In this document: piece after piece, positions 1-6,684 of the stretch | Position numbering within the stretch: position 1 is the stretch's first letter | How the letters are laid out: each line of letters opens with the position of its first letter | Assembly (NCBI GenBank): GCA_024681275.1 | Contig: JAILBD010000037.1 | Location: 1-6,684 of the forward strand | DNA length: 6,684 nucleotides | Direction of reading: 5' to 3' | Source of the DNA: Erysipelotrichaceae bacterium | GTDB taxonomy: Bacteria; Bacillota_I; Bacilli_A; Erysipelotrichales; Erysipelotrichaceae | Made by a program: the position numbers and the translations under genes | The notes under the pieces: model-generated | Seen by the model: the letters and a program-made list of their open reading frames with translations, nothing else | Told to the model about the DNA's origin: nothing | Database searches by the model: none

Positions 1-2482
1 TGGAAAGGAATCTTTCATTGCTCAGCATGCCGTTGGATCTGGCGATCTCCCCTTCAAGACGTTTCAGTTCTTTTTCGATCTTCTCAAGCTCAGCAGCTTT
101 GTCGACGATCTCAGACATGATGAATCGGACTCCGCCGAAGGTCGTTGGACGAACGATCGTCTCCTCGCCTGTATCGTAGATGACATTGAGCTTTGTCATA
201 CGATAAAGGATCGCTTTCATCGCATCGTCAGGATCGAATCCATCGATCAGGACTTCAAGATCCTTGGAAGGTTTGATGTTGTTTTCATTTCTGATCTCTC
301 TGCTTATCTTGATGATCTCGATGATCTTATCGATATCCTCGGCTGCTTTCATATTGACATCTTCGACGATCTCAGGCCAGCTTTCTGTCATGATGGAGGT
401 CTCTTCGCCATGGATGTTCTGATAGATCTCTTCCGTGACAAACGGTATGAACGGATGCAGAAGCTTCACTATGGCATCCAGAACATAGATCAGAGTATCA
501 AGCGTCTTATGCTTGATGGAAAGATCATCGCTGTTTAAAGCGGCCTTTGTGAATTCGATATACATCGAGCAGAAATCATCCCAGACAAAAGTTATGATCT
601 CGTTGCCCGCGATAGACAATTCATACCTGTCGAGATTGTTCGTGGCAGTCGCGATGGTTTTATTCAGCCTGTTGATGATCCAGGCGTCGATCTCTGAAAA
701 ATCCTGAGGTCTTCTGTATTCGTAGGAATCATCGCGATTGATCAGGACATAACGAGCCGCATTCCACAGTTTATTGATGAAGTTCCAGCCGGCCTGCATC
801 TTTTCTCTTGAGAAATTCATATCCAGACCCGGTGTGGAATTGGTAGACAGGAACAGACGCAGCGCATCACATCCGTATTCATCGATCAGATCGATCGGGT
901 CGATGCCGTTTCCTAAGGATTTGGACATCTTGCGTCCTTTCTCATCTCTGATCAGGCCGTGGATCAGACAGTCTTTGAATGGAACATCATTGCAGAAATG
1001 GCGGGCTGAAAAAGCCATCCTCGCGACCCAGAAGAAGATGATGTCGTATCCGGTCACCATGCAGGAGGTCGGGAAGTAACGTTTGTAATCATCTGTCTCA
1101 TCCGGCCATCCCAATGTCGTGAAAGGCCATAAGGCAGATGAGAACCATGTATCAAGCACATCTTCATCCTGATGATAGTTTTCGATATCTTTAGGAGGAT
1201 CGACCTCACAATAGATCTCCCCGGTCTCATTATGATACCACACAGGGATCCTGTGGCCCCACCAAAGCTGACGAGAGATACACCAGTCTTCAATGTTTTC
1301 AAGCCACTGGCAGAAAGTCTTTTCGAATCGTTTCGGATAGAAATTGATCTTGCTTTCTTCGTGTTCCTGAGCTTTCAGAACATCTTCCGCCAGAGGTTTC
1401 ATCTTGACGAACCACTGATTTGAAAGATATGGTTCCACCATGACGCCTGTCCTTTCGGAATGTCCGACTGAGTGGACGATCTTTTCCGCTTTGACGAAAG
1501 CGCCGTTTTCCTTATATTTCTCAAGCAGCCTCTCACGGCATTCAAATCGATCCAGGCCATTGAACTCACCGCAGAGCTCATTCATCGTGCCATCTTCATT
1601 CATGCAGATAGGCATCGGAAGATCATGACGCAGAGCGATCTGATAGTCATTCGGGTCATGAGCCGGTGTGCATTTCATGATGCCAGTACCGAAACCGATC
1701 TCAATATATTCATCGCCAATGATCTCGAGTTCCTGGCCATTAGCCGGATTGATGGCTTTTTTTCCGATCAGATGCTTCACTTTATCATCGTTCGGGTTTA
1801 CGACGATGCAGACATCGCCGAACATCGTTTCCGGTCTGGTCGTTGCTACATCAAAAGTCTCATCTGAATCGACAAGATGATATCTGATGTAATACATATA
1901 AGCTTCAACATCCTTGTGAATGACCTCGATATTGCTGAGAGCCGTCTTTGCTTCAGGATCCCAGTTTATGACACGTTTGCCTCTATAGATGAGTCCTTCT
2001 TTGTAATACGTCACAAAGACCTGCGCGACCGCTCTGGAAAGACCTTCATCTAAAGTGAAACGCTCTTTTCGGTAGTCCGTTGAGTTGCCAAGTTTTGCCC
2101 ACTGCGAACGGATGAAATCGGAATACTCGGCTTTCCATTCCCAAGCCTTTTCCAGGAATTTCTCTCTTCCCAGATCATAACGGGAAACGCCTTGTTTCTT
2201 CAGACGTTCATCGACTTTAGCCTGTGTTGCAATACCGGCGTGGTCCATGCCCGGGACCCAGAGGACATCAAATCCTTTCAGCCTGTTGTAACGGGAAAGA
2301 AGATCCTGTATCGTGTTGTCCATCGCGTGACCCAGATGCAGTTTTCCGGTCACGTTTGGAGGCGGAATAACGATACAGTAAGGTTTTTTAGACATGTCAC
2401 CGCATTCAAAATAGTGATGATCCAGCCATTGCTGATACTTTCCTTCTTCGACTTTTTTCGGTTCGTACTTGTTTTCTAACAT
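1..2482 (-). CDS. valS: Valyl-tRNA synthetase, C-terminus cut by window edge
   Basis: Class I aminoacyl-tRNA synthetase that charges tRNA-Val with valine in the cytoplasm. The frame reads open from ATG at 2482 to the left edge, giving 827 codons; the family is usually about 880 residues, so roughly the last 50 are outside. Visible marks: PPPNVTG followed by the HIGH-type motif HLGH (residues 49-52), GMDHAGIATQ typical of ValS, the CP1 editing domain with TTRPETMFGD (214-223) and CTPAHDPNDY, WWGHRIP (around H410), DTWFSS (444-449), KMSKS (518-522), then a helical anticodon-binding domain from about residue 595. From about 795 a charged Leu/Glu/Lys-rich coiled-coil arm begins and is cut off. 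PPPNVTG and GMDHAG separate it from IleS and LeuS. The start is fixed by GGAGGG five bases upstream and by the T-box leader ahead of it. No frameshift was found. Confidence 0.97.
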   Translation of the reverse strand, partial: MLENKYEPKKVEEGKYQQWLDHHYFECGDMSKKPYCIVIPPPNVTGKLHLGHAMDNTIQDLLSRYNRLKGFDVLWVPGMDHAGIATQAKVDERLKKQGVSRYDLGREKFLEKAWEWKAEYSDFIRSQWAKLGNSTDYRKERFTLDEGLSRAVAQVFVTYYKEGLIYRGKRVINWDPEAKTALSNIEVIHKDVEAYMYYIRYHLVDSDETFDVATTRPETMFGDVCIVVNPNDDKVKHLIGKKAINPANGQELEIIGDEYIEIGFGTGIMKCTPAHDPNDYQIALRHDLPMPICMNEDGTMNELCGEFNGLDRFECRERLLEKYKENGAFVKAEKIVHSVGHSERTGVMVEPYLSNQWFVKMKPLAEDVLKAQEHEESKINFYPKRFEKTFCQWLENIEDWCISRQLWWGHRIPVWYHNETGEIYCEVDPPKDIENYHQDEDVLDTWFSSALWPFTTLGWPDETDDYKRYFPTSCMVTGYDIIFFWVARMAFSARHFCNDVPFKDCLIHGLIRDEKGRKMSKSLGNGIDPIDLIDEYGCDALRLFLSTNSTPGLDMNFSREKMQAGWNFINKLWNAARYVLINRDDSYEYRRPQDFSEIDAWIINRLNKTIATATNNLDRYELSIAGNEIITFVWDDFCSMYIEFTKAALNSDDLSIKHKTLDTLIYVLDAIVKLLHPFIPFVTEEIYQNIHGEETSIMTESWPEIVEDVNMKAAEDIDKIIEIIKISREIRNENNIKPSKDLEVLIDGFDPDDAMKAILYRMTKLNVIYDTGEETIVRPTTFGGVRFIMSEIVDKAAELEKIEKELKRLEGEIARSNGMLSNERFLS

Positions 2483-2487
2483 AAGAT

Positions 2488-2493
2488 CCCTCC
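2488..2493 (-). promoter_or_regulatory. Ribosome binding site of valS
   Basis: GGAGGG lies five bases before the valS ATG. It sits just past the T-box terminator, so it is transcribed only when the leader reads through. The site supports the start at 2482. Confidence 0.85.
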
Positions 2494-2496
2494 AAC

Positions 2497-2543
2497 AAAA
2501 TAAAAAGGTGGCCACAAGGGCGCCATCAGCGCGGTACCACCTT
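2497..2543 (-). terminator. Intrinsic terminator of the valS T-box leader
   Basis: The alternative fold pairs AAGGUGG (2543-2537) with CCACCUU (2511-2505), with inner GCGC/GCGC pairing, followed by a U-rich run UUUUUAUUUU (2506-2497, overlapping the stem end). It should form when tRNA-Val is charged and stop transcription before the valS ribosome-binding site. Confidence 0.85.
2516..2543 (-). promoter_or_regulatory. T-box antiterminator
   Basis: AAGG (2543-2540) pairs with CCUU (2519-2516) and GCGC (2532-2529) with GCGC (2523-2520), closing a UGAUG loop. Between the two helices is the seven-base bulge UGGUACC (2539-2533), the standard site where the acceptor end of uncharged tRNA binds. This fold uses the AAGG that the terminator also needs, so the two structures exclude each other. 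Confidence 0.85.
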
Positions 2544-2690
2544 AATTTTTCACTTCCACCCTTAACGCGGGCACACGTACATAAAGTAGACTCCAAGACA
2601 ACATTTTCATCCAGACCAGTATAAGTTCCACCAACCCTTATATCTCTATGTTCCCATCAGGATTACTTTCTTCTTTTCAACGTCTATTCA

Positions 2691-2719
2691 ATTATAATTT
2701 ATCCTTCAGATAAAGGCAA
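2691..2719 (-). promoter_or_regulatory. Housekeeping sigma-type promoter for the valS leader
   Basis: TTGCCT (2719-2714) and a perfect TATAAT (2696-2691) are separated by exactly 17 bases. The -35 box starts one base after the ysxC stop codon. Expected initiation is near 2684-2687, at the first bases of Stem I. This indicates that valS can be transcribed separately from tig-lon-ysxC. Confidence 0.8.
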
Positions 2720-2720
2720 A

Positions 2721-3272
2721 TCAATCAATATATCTTCCGATATGATCATGGAGCTGATCGATATTCTTTTTCTTCTCCGCCGATACATAGACGACATTCT
2801 CGTAGCCATTAAAGAACTTATGTTTATTATTCATCAGCTGATTGTTCGAGAGCTTATCGACCTTGTTTGCAGCCAGAAGATAAGGCAGATCATGTTCCTC
2901 AAGATAGTCTTTCATATCTTTATCATCGGAGGTCAGTCCGATCCTTGCATCTACGATCATGATGACAAGTCTGATCTTGTCCTTCCTGCCGAAGTAATCA
3001 TCCATCATCTCTGCAAACTGCAGGGCTTCCTGTTTAGAACGCTTCGCATAACCATAACCGGGGACATCGACAGCCGTATAGAGACCGTCGACATCAAAGA
3101 AATTGATCAGTTTCGTCTTGCCCGGCGTCTTTCCGACATAAGCAAGCTTCTGCTTATACAAAGCGTTGATCAGAGATGATTTCCCGACATTGCTTCGTCC
3201 GACGAAGACAACTTCCTTTTCCGTATCAGGAAACTGTCTTTCGTTGACGGCTGAACAGATAAAACGTACCAC
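2721..3272 (-). CDS. ysxC: Ribosome biogenesis GTP-binding protein YsxC/EngB (YihA family)
   Basis: A small TRAFAC-class GTPase of the EngB family, needed in well-studied bacteria for late assembly of the 50S ribosomal subunit. At 183 residues it is slightly shorter than the usual 195 or so. The G motifs are all present: G1 GRSNVGKS (25-32), G2 around TPGKT (49-53), G3 DVPGYG (69-74), G4 NKVD (136-139, where TKxD is common), G5 SAE (164-166). The start is GTG at 3272; the codon just before it is the lon TAA in the same frame, so no earlier start exists. The N-terminus MVRFICSAV aligns by eye with the ISAV region of Bacillus YsxC but lacks a few residues before it. The nearest Shine-Dalgarno-like element is GAGG, 11 bases away inside lon, so translation probably depends on ribosomes finishing lon. 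No terminator follows; the valS promoter begins at its stop. Confidence 0.96.
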   Translation of the reverse strand: MVRFICSAVNERQFPDTEKEVVFVGRSNVGKSSLINALYKQKLAYVGKTPGKTKLINFFDVDGLYTAVDVPGYGYAKRSKQEALQFAEMMDDYFGRKDKIRLVIMIVDARIGLTSDDKDMKDYLEEHDLPYLLAANKVDKLSNNQLMNNKHKFFNGYENVVYVSAEKKKNIDQLHDHIGRYID

Positions 3273-5573
3273 TTAGAGCAGCGCCTCGTTGATGACCTGG
3301 TCGACCTTTTCGACCGGTACATAAGTCACTTCTTCCTTGACGGTATCTGGAATATCGTCGAGATCCTTGATGTTTCCCTTTGGTATGATGATCTTCTTGA
3401 TGCCGCTCCTATGTGCTGCCAGTGATTTCTCTTTCAATCCACCGATTGGAAGGACATTTCCGCGAAGCGTCACTTCTCCGGTCATTGCGATATCCTTTTT
3501 GACTTTCCTGGAGGTGATTGCAGAAACCAGTGCTGTCGTGATCGTAACACCAGCAGATGGTCCATCTTTAGGGACGGCCCCTTCCGGAACATGGATATGG
3601 ATGTCGTGTTTTTCAAAGAACTCGATCGGTATATCATACTTCTTTGCATTGGCTTTGATGAAGTCAAGTGCGATCTTTGTCGATTCGACCATGACATCAC
3701 CAAGCTGTCCGGTAACGATCAGCTGGCCTTTTCCTTCGAAGTAATTCACTTCGATCGGCAGGATATCACCGCCAAATGGCGTATATGCAAGACCCGTGAC
3801 GACGCCGACCTGTTCCTTCTTTTCCTTATTTCCGTAATCAAAGATCTCATGACCGAGCCAGGTGTTGATCAGTTTCTTGCTGACCTTGACGGATTTCTTC
3901 TTTTCTTTCAGGATGGCCAGAACGGTCTTACGGCACAATGTGCCGATCGTTCTTTCAAGCTGTCTGACACCGGCTTCCCTGGTATAGTGACGGATGATAT
4001 AGAGGATCATATCATCAGGAAGCGTGAATTGAGAAGGATTCAGACCGTTGATCTCTGTCTGCTTCTTGATCAGATGATTTTTAGCGATATTGAGTTTCTC
4101 GTACTCTGTATAGCTTGATAATTCAATGATTTCGAGCCTGTCAAGCAATGCTGCCGGGATGTTCTCACGATAGTTTGCTGTACAGATGAACAGAACATCA
4201 GAAAGATCATACGGTTCTTCCAGATAATGGTCGGAGAACTGTGAATTCTGTTCGGGATCCAGGACTTCCAGCATGGCTGAAGAAGGATCTCCCTTATAAT
4301 CAGATGCCATTTTATCGATCTCATCGATCAGGAAGACAGGATTCAAAGTGCCTGCCCTCTTCATTCCCTGAATGAAACGGCCCGGCAAAGCGCCGATATA
4401 AGTGCGTCTGTGGCCTCTGATCTCAGCTTCATCACGGACTCCGCCGAGGGACATCTTGACAAAACGGCGGTCCAATGCCCTGGCCACGGATTTAGCAAGA
4501 GAAGTCTTGCCGACTCCCGGAGGCCCTACCAGACATATGATCGGAGATTTGAGGGAATTGGTCATCTGCTTGACGGCCAGATACTCCAGTATCCTCTCTT
4601 TGACTTTCGTCAGGCCGTAGTGGTCTTCATCCAGGATCCTGGATGCGTCATCCAGATCATCGTTATCGACAGATTTCTGATACCACGGGACATTCAGCAG
4701 CCATTCAAGATAAGTTCTGATGACACCGGTCTCACCTGTGGAAGCCGGAAGCATCTCATAACGCTTGAATTCTTCTCTCGCTTTCGCTTTGACGTTCTCA
4801 GGATATGGTTCATTCTCGACTCTTTCCTTGAGATCATCGATATCAGACCCGTTGTCTCCGCCATTCAGTTCATCTTTGATGGCTTTCAGTTTCTCCCTTA
4901 AGTAATAATCCCTCTGACCGTCTTCGATGCTCTCTTTGACTTTTTCGTTGATCTCCTGCTCGATCATATCCATATTTCTTTCTTTTTCAATATGACTGAG
5001 CATCATATTCAGACGCTTGTTGACGTTTTCCTCTTCCAGGAAGATCTGCTTATCCTCAACGTTCTGAATATAGATCTGGGCAAATGTATCGACAAGCACA
5101 GATGCCAAAGCAGCATCAAAACTCGTCAGCTGTCTGATCGGAAAACCGGGTCTGGCGTATTTCTGGGCGATGACATTGAATTCAGCGATCGCTTTCTTTG
5201 TCAGACTCTCTATGACGGTCTCATCTTCAACTGTATCAAGTACATCTTCGATCTCGACGAAATTGACACCTTCTTTAATGAAGTGCTTAGTGATCCTGCA
5301 ACGGCTGAGTCCGGTAAAGATGACTTTCAGATGATCATCCCTTTCCCTGCTGGTCTTGATACGGCACAAAGTACCGAAATTATAAAGATCATCAGGACCC
5401 GGCATATCGACGGTCAGATCTTTCTGTGAAACGATGACCATGTTCACATTATATGCGTTCGCATAATTGACCGCATCGATGGAAGCCTGTCTTCCGACTT
5501 CTATCGACATATCCTGCATCGGAAATACAACAGCACCTCTGGTACATAATAAAGGATAAGAATATTTACTCAT
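3273..5573 (-). CDS. lon: ATP-dependent protease Lon (LonA type)
   Basis: Cytoplasmic homohexameric AAA+ serine protease that degrades misfolded and selected regulatory proteins. At 766 residues it has full LonA length. Domains in order: N-terminal substrate-binding domain (about 1-200, beginning YPLLCTRGAVVFP); a helical linker with RDYYLREKLKAIKDEL near 220; AAA+ module with Walker A GPPGVGKT (350-357), Walker B VFLIDEIDK (413-421), sensor-1 N467 and sensor-2 R537 in GVRQLER; then the protease domain with catalytic S673 in PKDGPSAG and K716 in GGLKEKS. The 43-residue Ser-Lys spacing equals that of E. coli Lon (S679/K722). The soluble N-terminal domain and lack of a membrane segment after Walker A argue against LonB. 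The ATG start has AAAGGAGG six bases upstream. It lies between tig and ysxC, as in Bacillus but without clpX and lonB. No CtsR- or CIRCE-like operator is seen in the 40 bases before it. Confidence 0.98.
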   Translation of the reverse strand: MSKYSYPLLCTRGAVVFPMQDMSIEVGRQASIDAVNYANAYNVNMVIVSQKDLTVDMPGPDDLYNFGTLCRIKTSRERDDHLKVIFTGLSRCRITKHFIKEGVNFVEIEDVLDTVEDETVIESLTKKAIAEFNVIAQKYARPGFPIRQLTSFDAALASVLVDTFAQIYIQNVEDKQIFLEEENVNKRLNMMLSHIEKERNMDMIEQEINEKVKESIEDGQRDYYLREKLKAIKDELNGGDNGSDIDDLKERVENEPYPENVKAKAREEFKRYEMLPASTGETGVIRTYLEWLLNVPWYQKSVDNDDLDDASRILDEDHYGLTKVKERILEYLAVKQMTNSLKSPIICLVGPPGVGKTSLAKSVARALDRRFVKMSLGGVRDEAEIRGHRRTYIGALPGRFIQGMKRAGTLNPVFLIDEIDKMASDYKGDPSSAMLEVLDPEQNSQFSDHYLEEPYDLSDVLFICTANYRENIPAALLDRLEIIELSSYTEYEKLNIAKNHLIKKQTEINGLNPSQFTLPDDMILYIIRHYTREAGVRQLERTIGTLCRKTVLAILKEKKKSVKVSKKLINTWLGHEIFDYGNKEKKEQVGVVTGLAYTPFGGDILPIEVNYFEGKGQLIVTGQLGDVMVESTKIALDFIKANAKKYDIPIEFFEKHDIHIHVPEGAVPKDGPSAGVTITTALVSAITSRKVKKDIAMTGEVTLRGNVLPIGGLKEKSLAAHRSGIKKIIIPKGNIKDLDDIPDTVKEEVTYVPVEKVDQVINEALL

Positions 5574-5579
5574 TAAAAA

Positions 5580-5587
5580 CCTCCTTT
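5580..5587 (-). promoter_or_regulatory. Ribosome binding site of lon
   Basis: AAAGGAGG sits six bases before the lon ATG, close to a perfect Shine-Dalgarno. It begins only a few bases after the U-run of the tig-lon hairpin, so RNA that passes the hairpin should be well translated. Confidence 0.88.
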
Positions 5588-5591
5588 ATTG

Positions 5592-5615
5592 AATAAAAAG
5601 ACGCAAAGCGTCTTT
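5592..5615 (-). terminator. Terminator-like hairpin between tig and lon
   Basis: AAAGACGC (5615-5608), loop UUU (5607-5605), GCGUCUUU (5604-5597): a perfect 8-bp stem running into UUUUUAUU (5599-5592). Its 5' arm overlaps the tig stop codon. It has the form of an intrinsic terminator, yet no convincing promoter was found between it and lon. It may be leaky, or ribosomes ending tig may disrupt it, letting some transcripts reach lon. Confidence 0.75.
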
Positions 5616-6684
5616 ATTTTTTGATCAGCTCTAAAGCCTTCTGCAATCTGAGATCGTCATTCAGCGTGTCGCTCGGGACATACTTCCTGATTTCTTCGAC
5701 CGGCATGCCATACATATCTGCCAGTCTCTTATATTCTGCTTCCAGATCGGCTTCTTCGATCTTGACGCCTTCACGTTTAGCGATCGTATCGAGCCCCAGA
5801 TTCAGTTTGATACGTTTTTCAGCTTCTTCCTTGAGGGAATCTCTGAACTGATCAGGTGTCTGATTCATAAATTGCAGATACTGACTCAATGACAGACCCT
5901 GCTGCATCAGATTGGACTCATACGACTGGACCATATTGTCGATCTCCGCCTTGGTCATGACTTCAGGAATGTCGACTTTAATGATCTGTGCGAGTTCGTT
6001 CATGAATTCATCATCAGCTTTTCTTTCCGCATCATTCTTTTTTCTGTTCAATAAATTCTCTTTGGTATAGTTCCTTAATTCTTCGACTGTATTGACATTA
6101 TCGAATTTGAGTTCCTTTGCAAAGTCATCGTTGAGTTCAGGAAGGACTTTCTTCTTGATCTCGTGGACTGTCACAGTAAATTTGGCTTCTTTACCAGCCA
6201 GATCTTTGCCATGATAATCCTCCGGGAAAGTGACCTTGATATCTTTGGTCTCTTCCGACTTCATACCGATAAGCTGTTCTTCGAAGCCCGGGATAAAAGT
6301 GTGTGAACCGATCACGAGATCGTGGTTCTCATCTTTTCCGCCTTCAAAAGCAACATCATCCAGGAAACCTTCGTAATCGATGACAGCAGTATCGCCATCT
6401 TCGACTTCCCCATCTTCCTTCAGTTCAAGATCGGCTTTTCTGTTCAGAAGATCCGCGATCTGATCATCGATCTCCTTCTCTTCCACATCAACATCTTCAA
6501 CTTTATATTCCAGTGCCTTATAGTCGCCTAATTCGACATCCGGATAGACCGGACATACGAATGTCATGACACACTTGTCGTCATTGATCTCATCGATCTT
6601 GAGTTCAGGCCTGTCGATAAGTGTCAGTTCATGTTCCTTGATCGCTTCATCAAGAGCACCCTGTGCAAGTGCTTCTGCTGCATC
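5614..6684 (-). CDS. tig: Trigger factor, N-terminus cut by window edge
   Basis: Ribosome-associated chaperone and peptidyl-prolyl isomerase acting on nascent chains. The frame is open from the right edge to TAA at 5614 and shows 356 residues; about 70 N-terminal residues, including the ribosome-docking loop, lie outside. The ATG at 6567 is internal, not the start, because the in-frame sequence before it (for example LIDRPELKID) matches the end of the N-terminal domain. Next come FVCPVYPDVELGDYK, the FKBP-like PPIase domain (roughly visible residues 95-178, with DYEGFLDDVAFEGG and FPEDYHGKDLAG), and the helical C-terminal chaperone domain with many charged residues, ending in ALELIKK. It heads the lon-ysxC group here, and a terminator-like hairpin overlaps its stop. 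Confidence 0.96.
   Translation of the reverse strand, partial: DAAEALAQGALDEAIKEHELTLIDRPELKIDEINDDKCVMTFVCPVYPDVELGDYKALEYKVEDVDVEEKEIDDQIADLLNRKADLELKEDGEVEDGDTAVIDYEGFLDDVAFEGGKDENHDLVIGSHTFIPGFEEQLIGMKSEETKDIKVTFPEDYHGKDLAGKEAKFTVTVHEIKKKVLPELNDDFAKELKFDNVNTVEELRNYTKENLLNRKKNDAERKADDEFMNELAQIIKVDIPEVMTKAEIDNMVQSYESNLMQQGLSLSQYLQFMNQTPDQFRDSLKEEAEKRIKLNLGLDTIAKREGVKIEEADLEAEYKRLADMYGMPVEEIRKYVPSDTLNDDLRLQKALELIKK

Larger units (their letters stand above)
2497..2687 (-). ncRNA. Valine T-box riboswitch leader of valS
   Basis: A T-box leader binds uncharged tRNA and then lets transcription enter the downstream gene. Seen here in order: a short Stem I base (UAGAC 2686-2682 with GUCUA 2591-2587); an AGAGA motif (2647-2643); an apical stem UAUAAG/CUUAUA (2642-2637 with 2625-2620) closing the loop GGUUGGUGGAA; a specifier region in which GUU (2602-2600) precedes G and UCUUGGAG; a small stem III (ACGUG 2578-2574 with CGCGU 2569-2565); and the T-box core AAGGUGGUACCGCG (2543-2530). 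GUU is a valine codon, and the adjacent GUC also reads valine if the register shifts by one codon. The bulge UGGU fits a tRNA 3' end ACCA, matching the A discriminator base of tRNA-Val. Only about 8 nt separate Stem I and stem III, so stem II and the IIA/B pseudoknot seem absent. The 5' boundary is inferred from the promoter. Confidence 0.93.

Noticed and set aside
774..1079. Plus-strand open frame of 101 codons opposite valS
   Set aside because: It overlaps the KMSKS-encoding region of valS on the other strand; the minus-strand reading is clearly the conserved one.
2698..2714. Inverted repeat TTTATC-TGAAG-GATAAA after ysxC as a possible ysxC terminator or operator
   Set aside because: The stem is only 6 bp and AT-rich and has no U-run after it; it falls in the spacer of the valS promoter. 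Too weak to call.
3591..4118. Plus-strand open frame of 175 codons opposite lon
   Set aside because: It lies entirely antisense to the conserved AAA+ and protease coding region, has no recognisable motif or Shine-Dalgarno, and is the kind of shadow produced by the codon bias of lon.
4410..4901. Plus-strand open frame of 163 codons opposite lon
   Set aside because: Antisense to Walker A and the linker region of lon, with no domain signal. The other plus-strand frames over valS, ysxC and tig were dismissed for the same reason.
5617..5720. TTGCAG in the 3' end of tig as a -35 box for a lon promoter
   Set aside because: The sequence 17 bases downstream is CAAAAA, not a -10 box, so no promoter is supported.
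1..6684. An undescribed system, mobile element, CRISPR array, tRNA or rRNA gene
   Set aside because: The window is almost filled by four well-known housekeeping genes and one T-box leader. No repeat array, transposase, tRNA cloverleaf or unexplained long gap was found.

Overview
All recognisable genes lie on the minus strand, so transcription runs from right to left. In transcription order they are: trigger factor (tig, cut by the right edge), the ATP-dependent protease Lon (lon), the ribosome-assembly GTPase YsxC/EngB (ysxC), a valine-responsive T-box leader with its own promoter, and valyl-tRNA synthetase (valS, cut by the left edge). No coding sequence on the plus strand looks real.

The window suggests a Gram-positive of the Firmicutes type. 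A T-box leader controls an aminoacyl-tRNA synthetase, ribosome-binding sites are strong GGAGG types, and the order tig, lon, ysxC, valS is a reduced version of the Bacillus order tig-clpX-lonB-lonA-ysxC-...-valS. GC content is moderate (mid-40s percent by eye). A lineage such as Erysipelotrichia is plausible, but the sequence alone does not settle it.

Layout: positions 5614-6684 hold tig without its N-terminal ribosome-binding part. A perfect 8-bp hairpin with a U-run (5592-5615) overlaps the tig stop codon, and the lon Shine-Dalgarno lies just after it. Lon (3273-5573) is complete, with Walker A and B, sensor residues and the Ser-Lys dyad. Its TAA stop is followed immediately, in the same frame, by the GTG start of ysxC (2721-3272). 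The 238-bp gap between ysxC and valS is filled by a TTGCCT-17-TATAAT promoter and a compact T-box riboswitch with GUU specifier, UGGU tRNA-acceptor bulge, antiterminator and terminator. valS starts at 2482 and runs to the left edge, missing roughly its last 50 residues.

Functionally this is a housekeeping block: nascent-chain folding (trigger factor), protein quality control (Lon), 50S subunit maturation (YsxC) and tRNA charging (ValS). I see no undescribed system. The points worth a second look concern gene junctions and regulation: the zero-gap same-frame lon/ysxC junction, the terminator between tig and lon, the compact T-box, and a strong excess of GATC.
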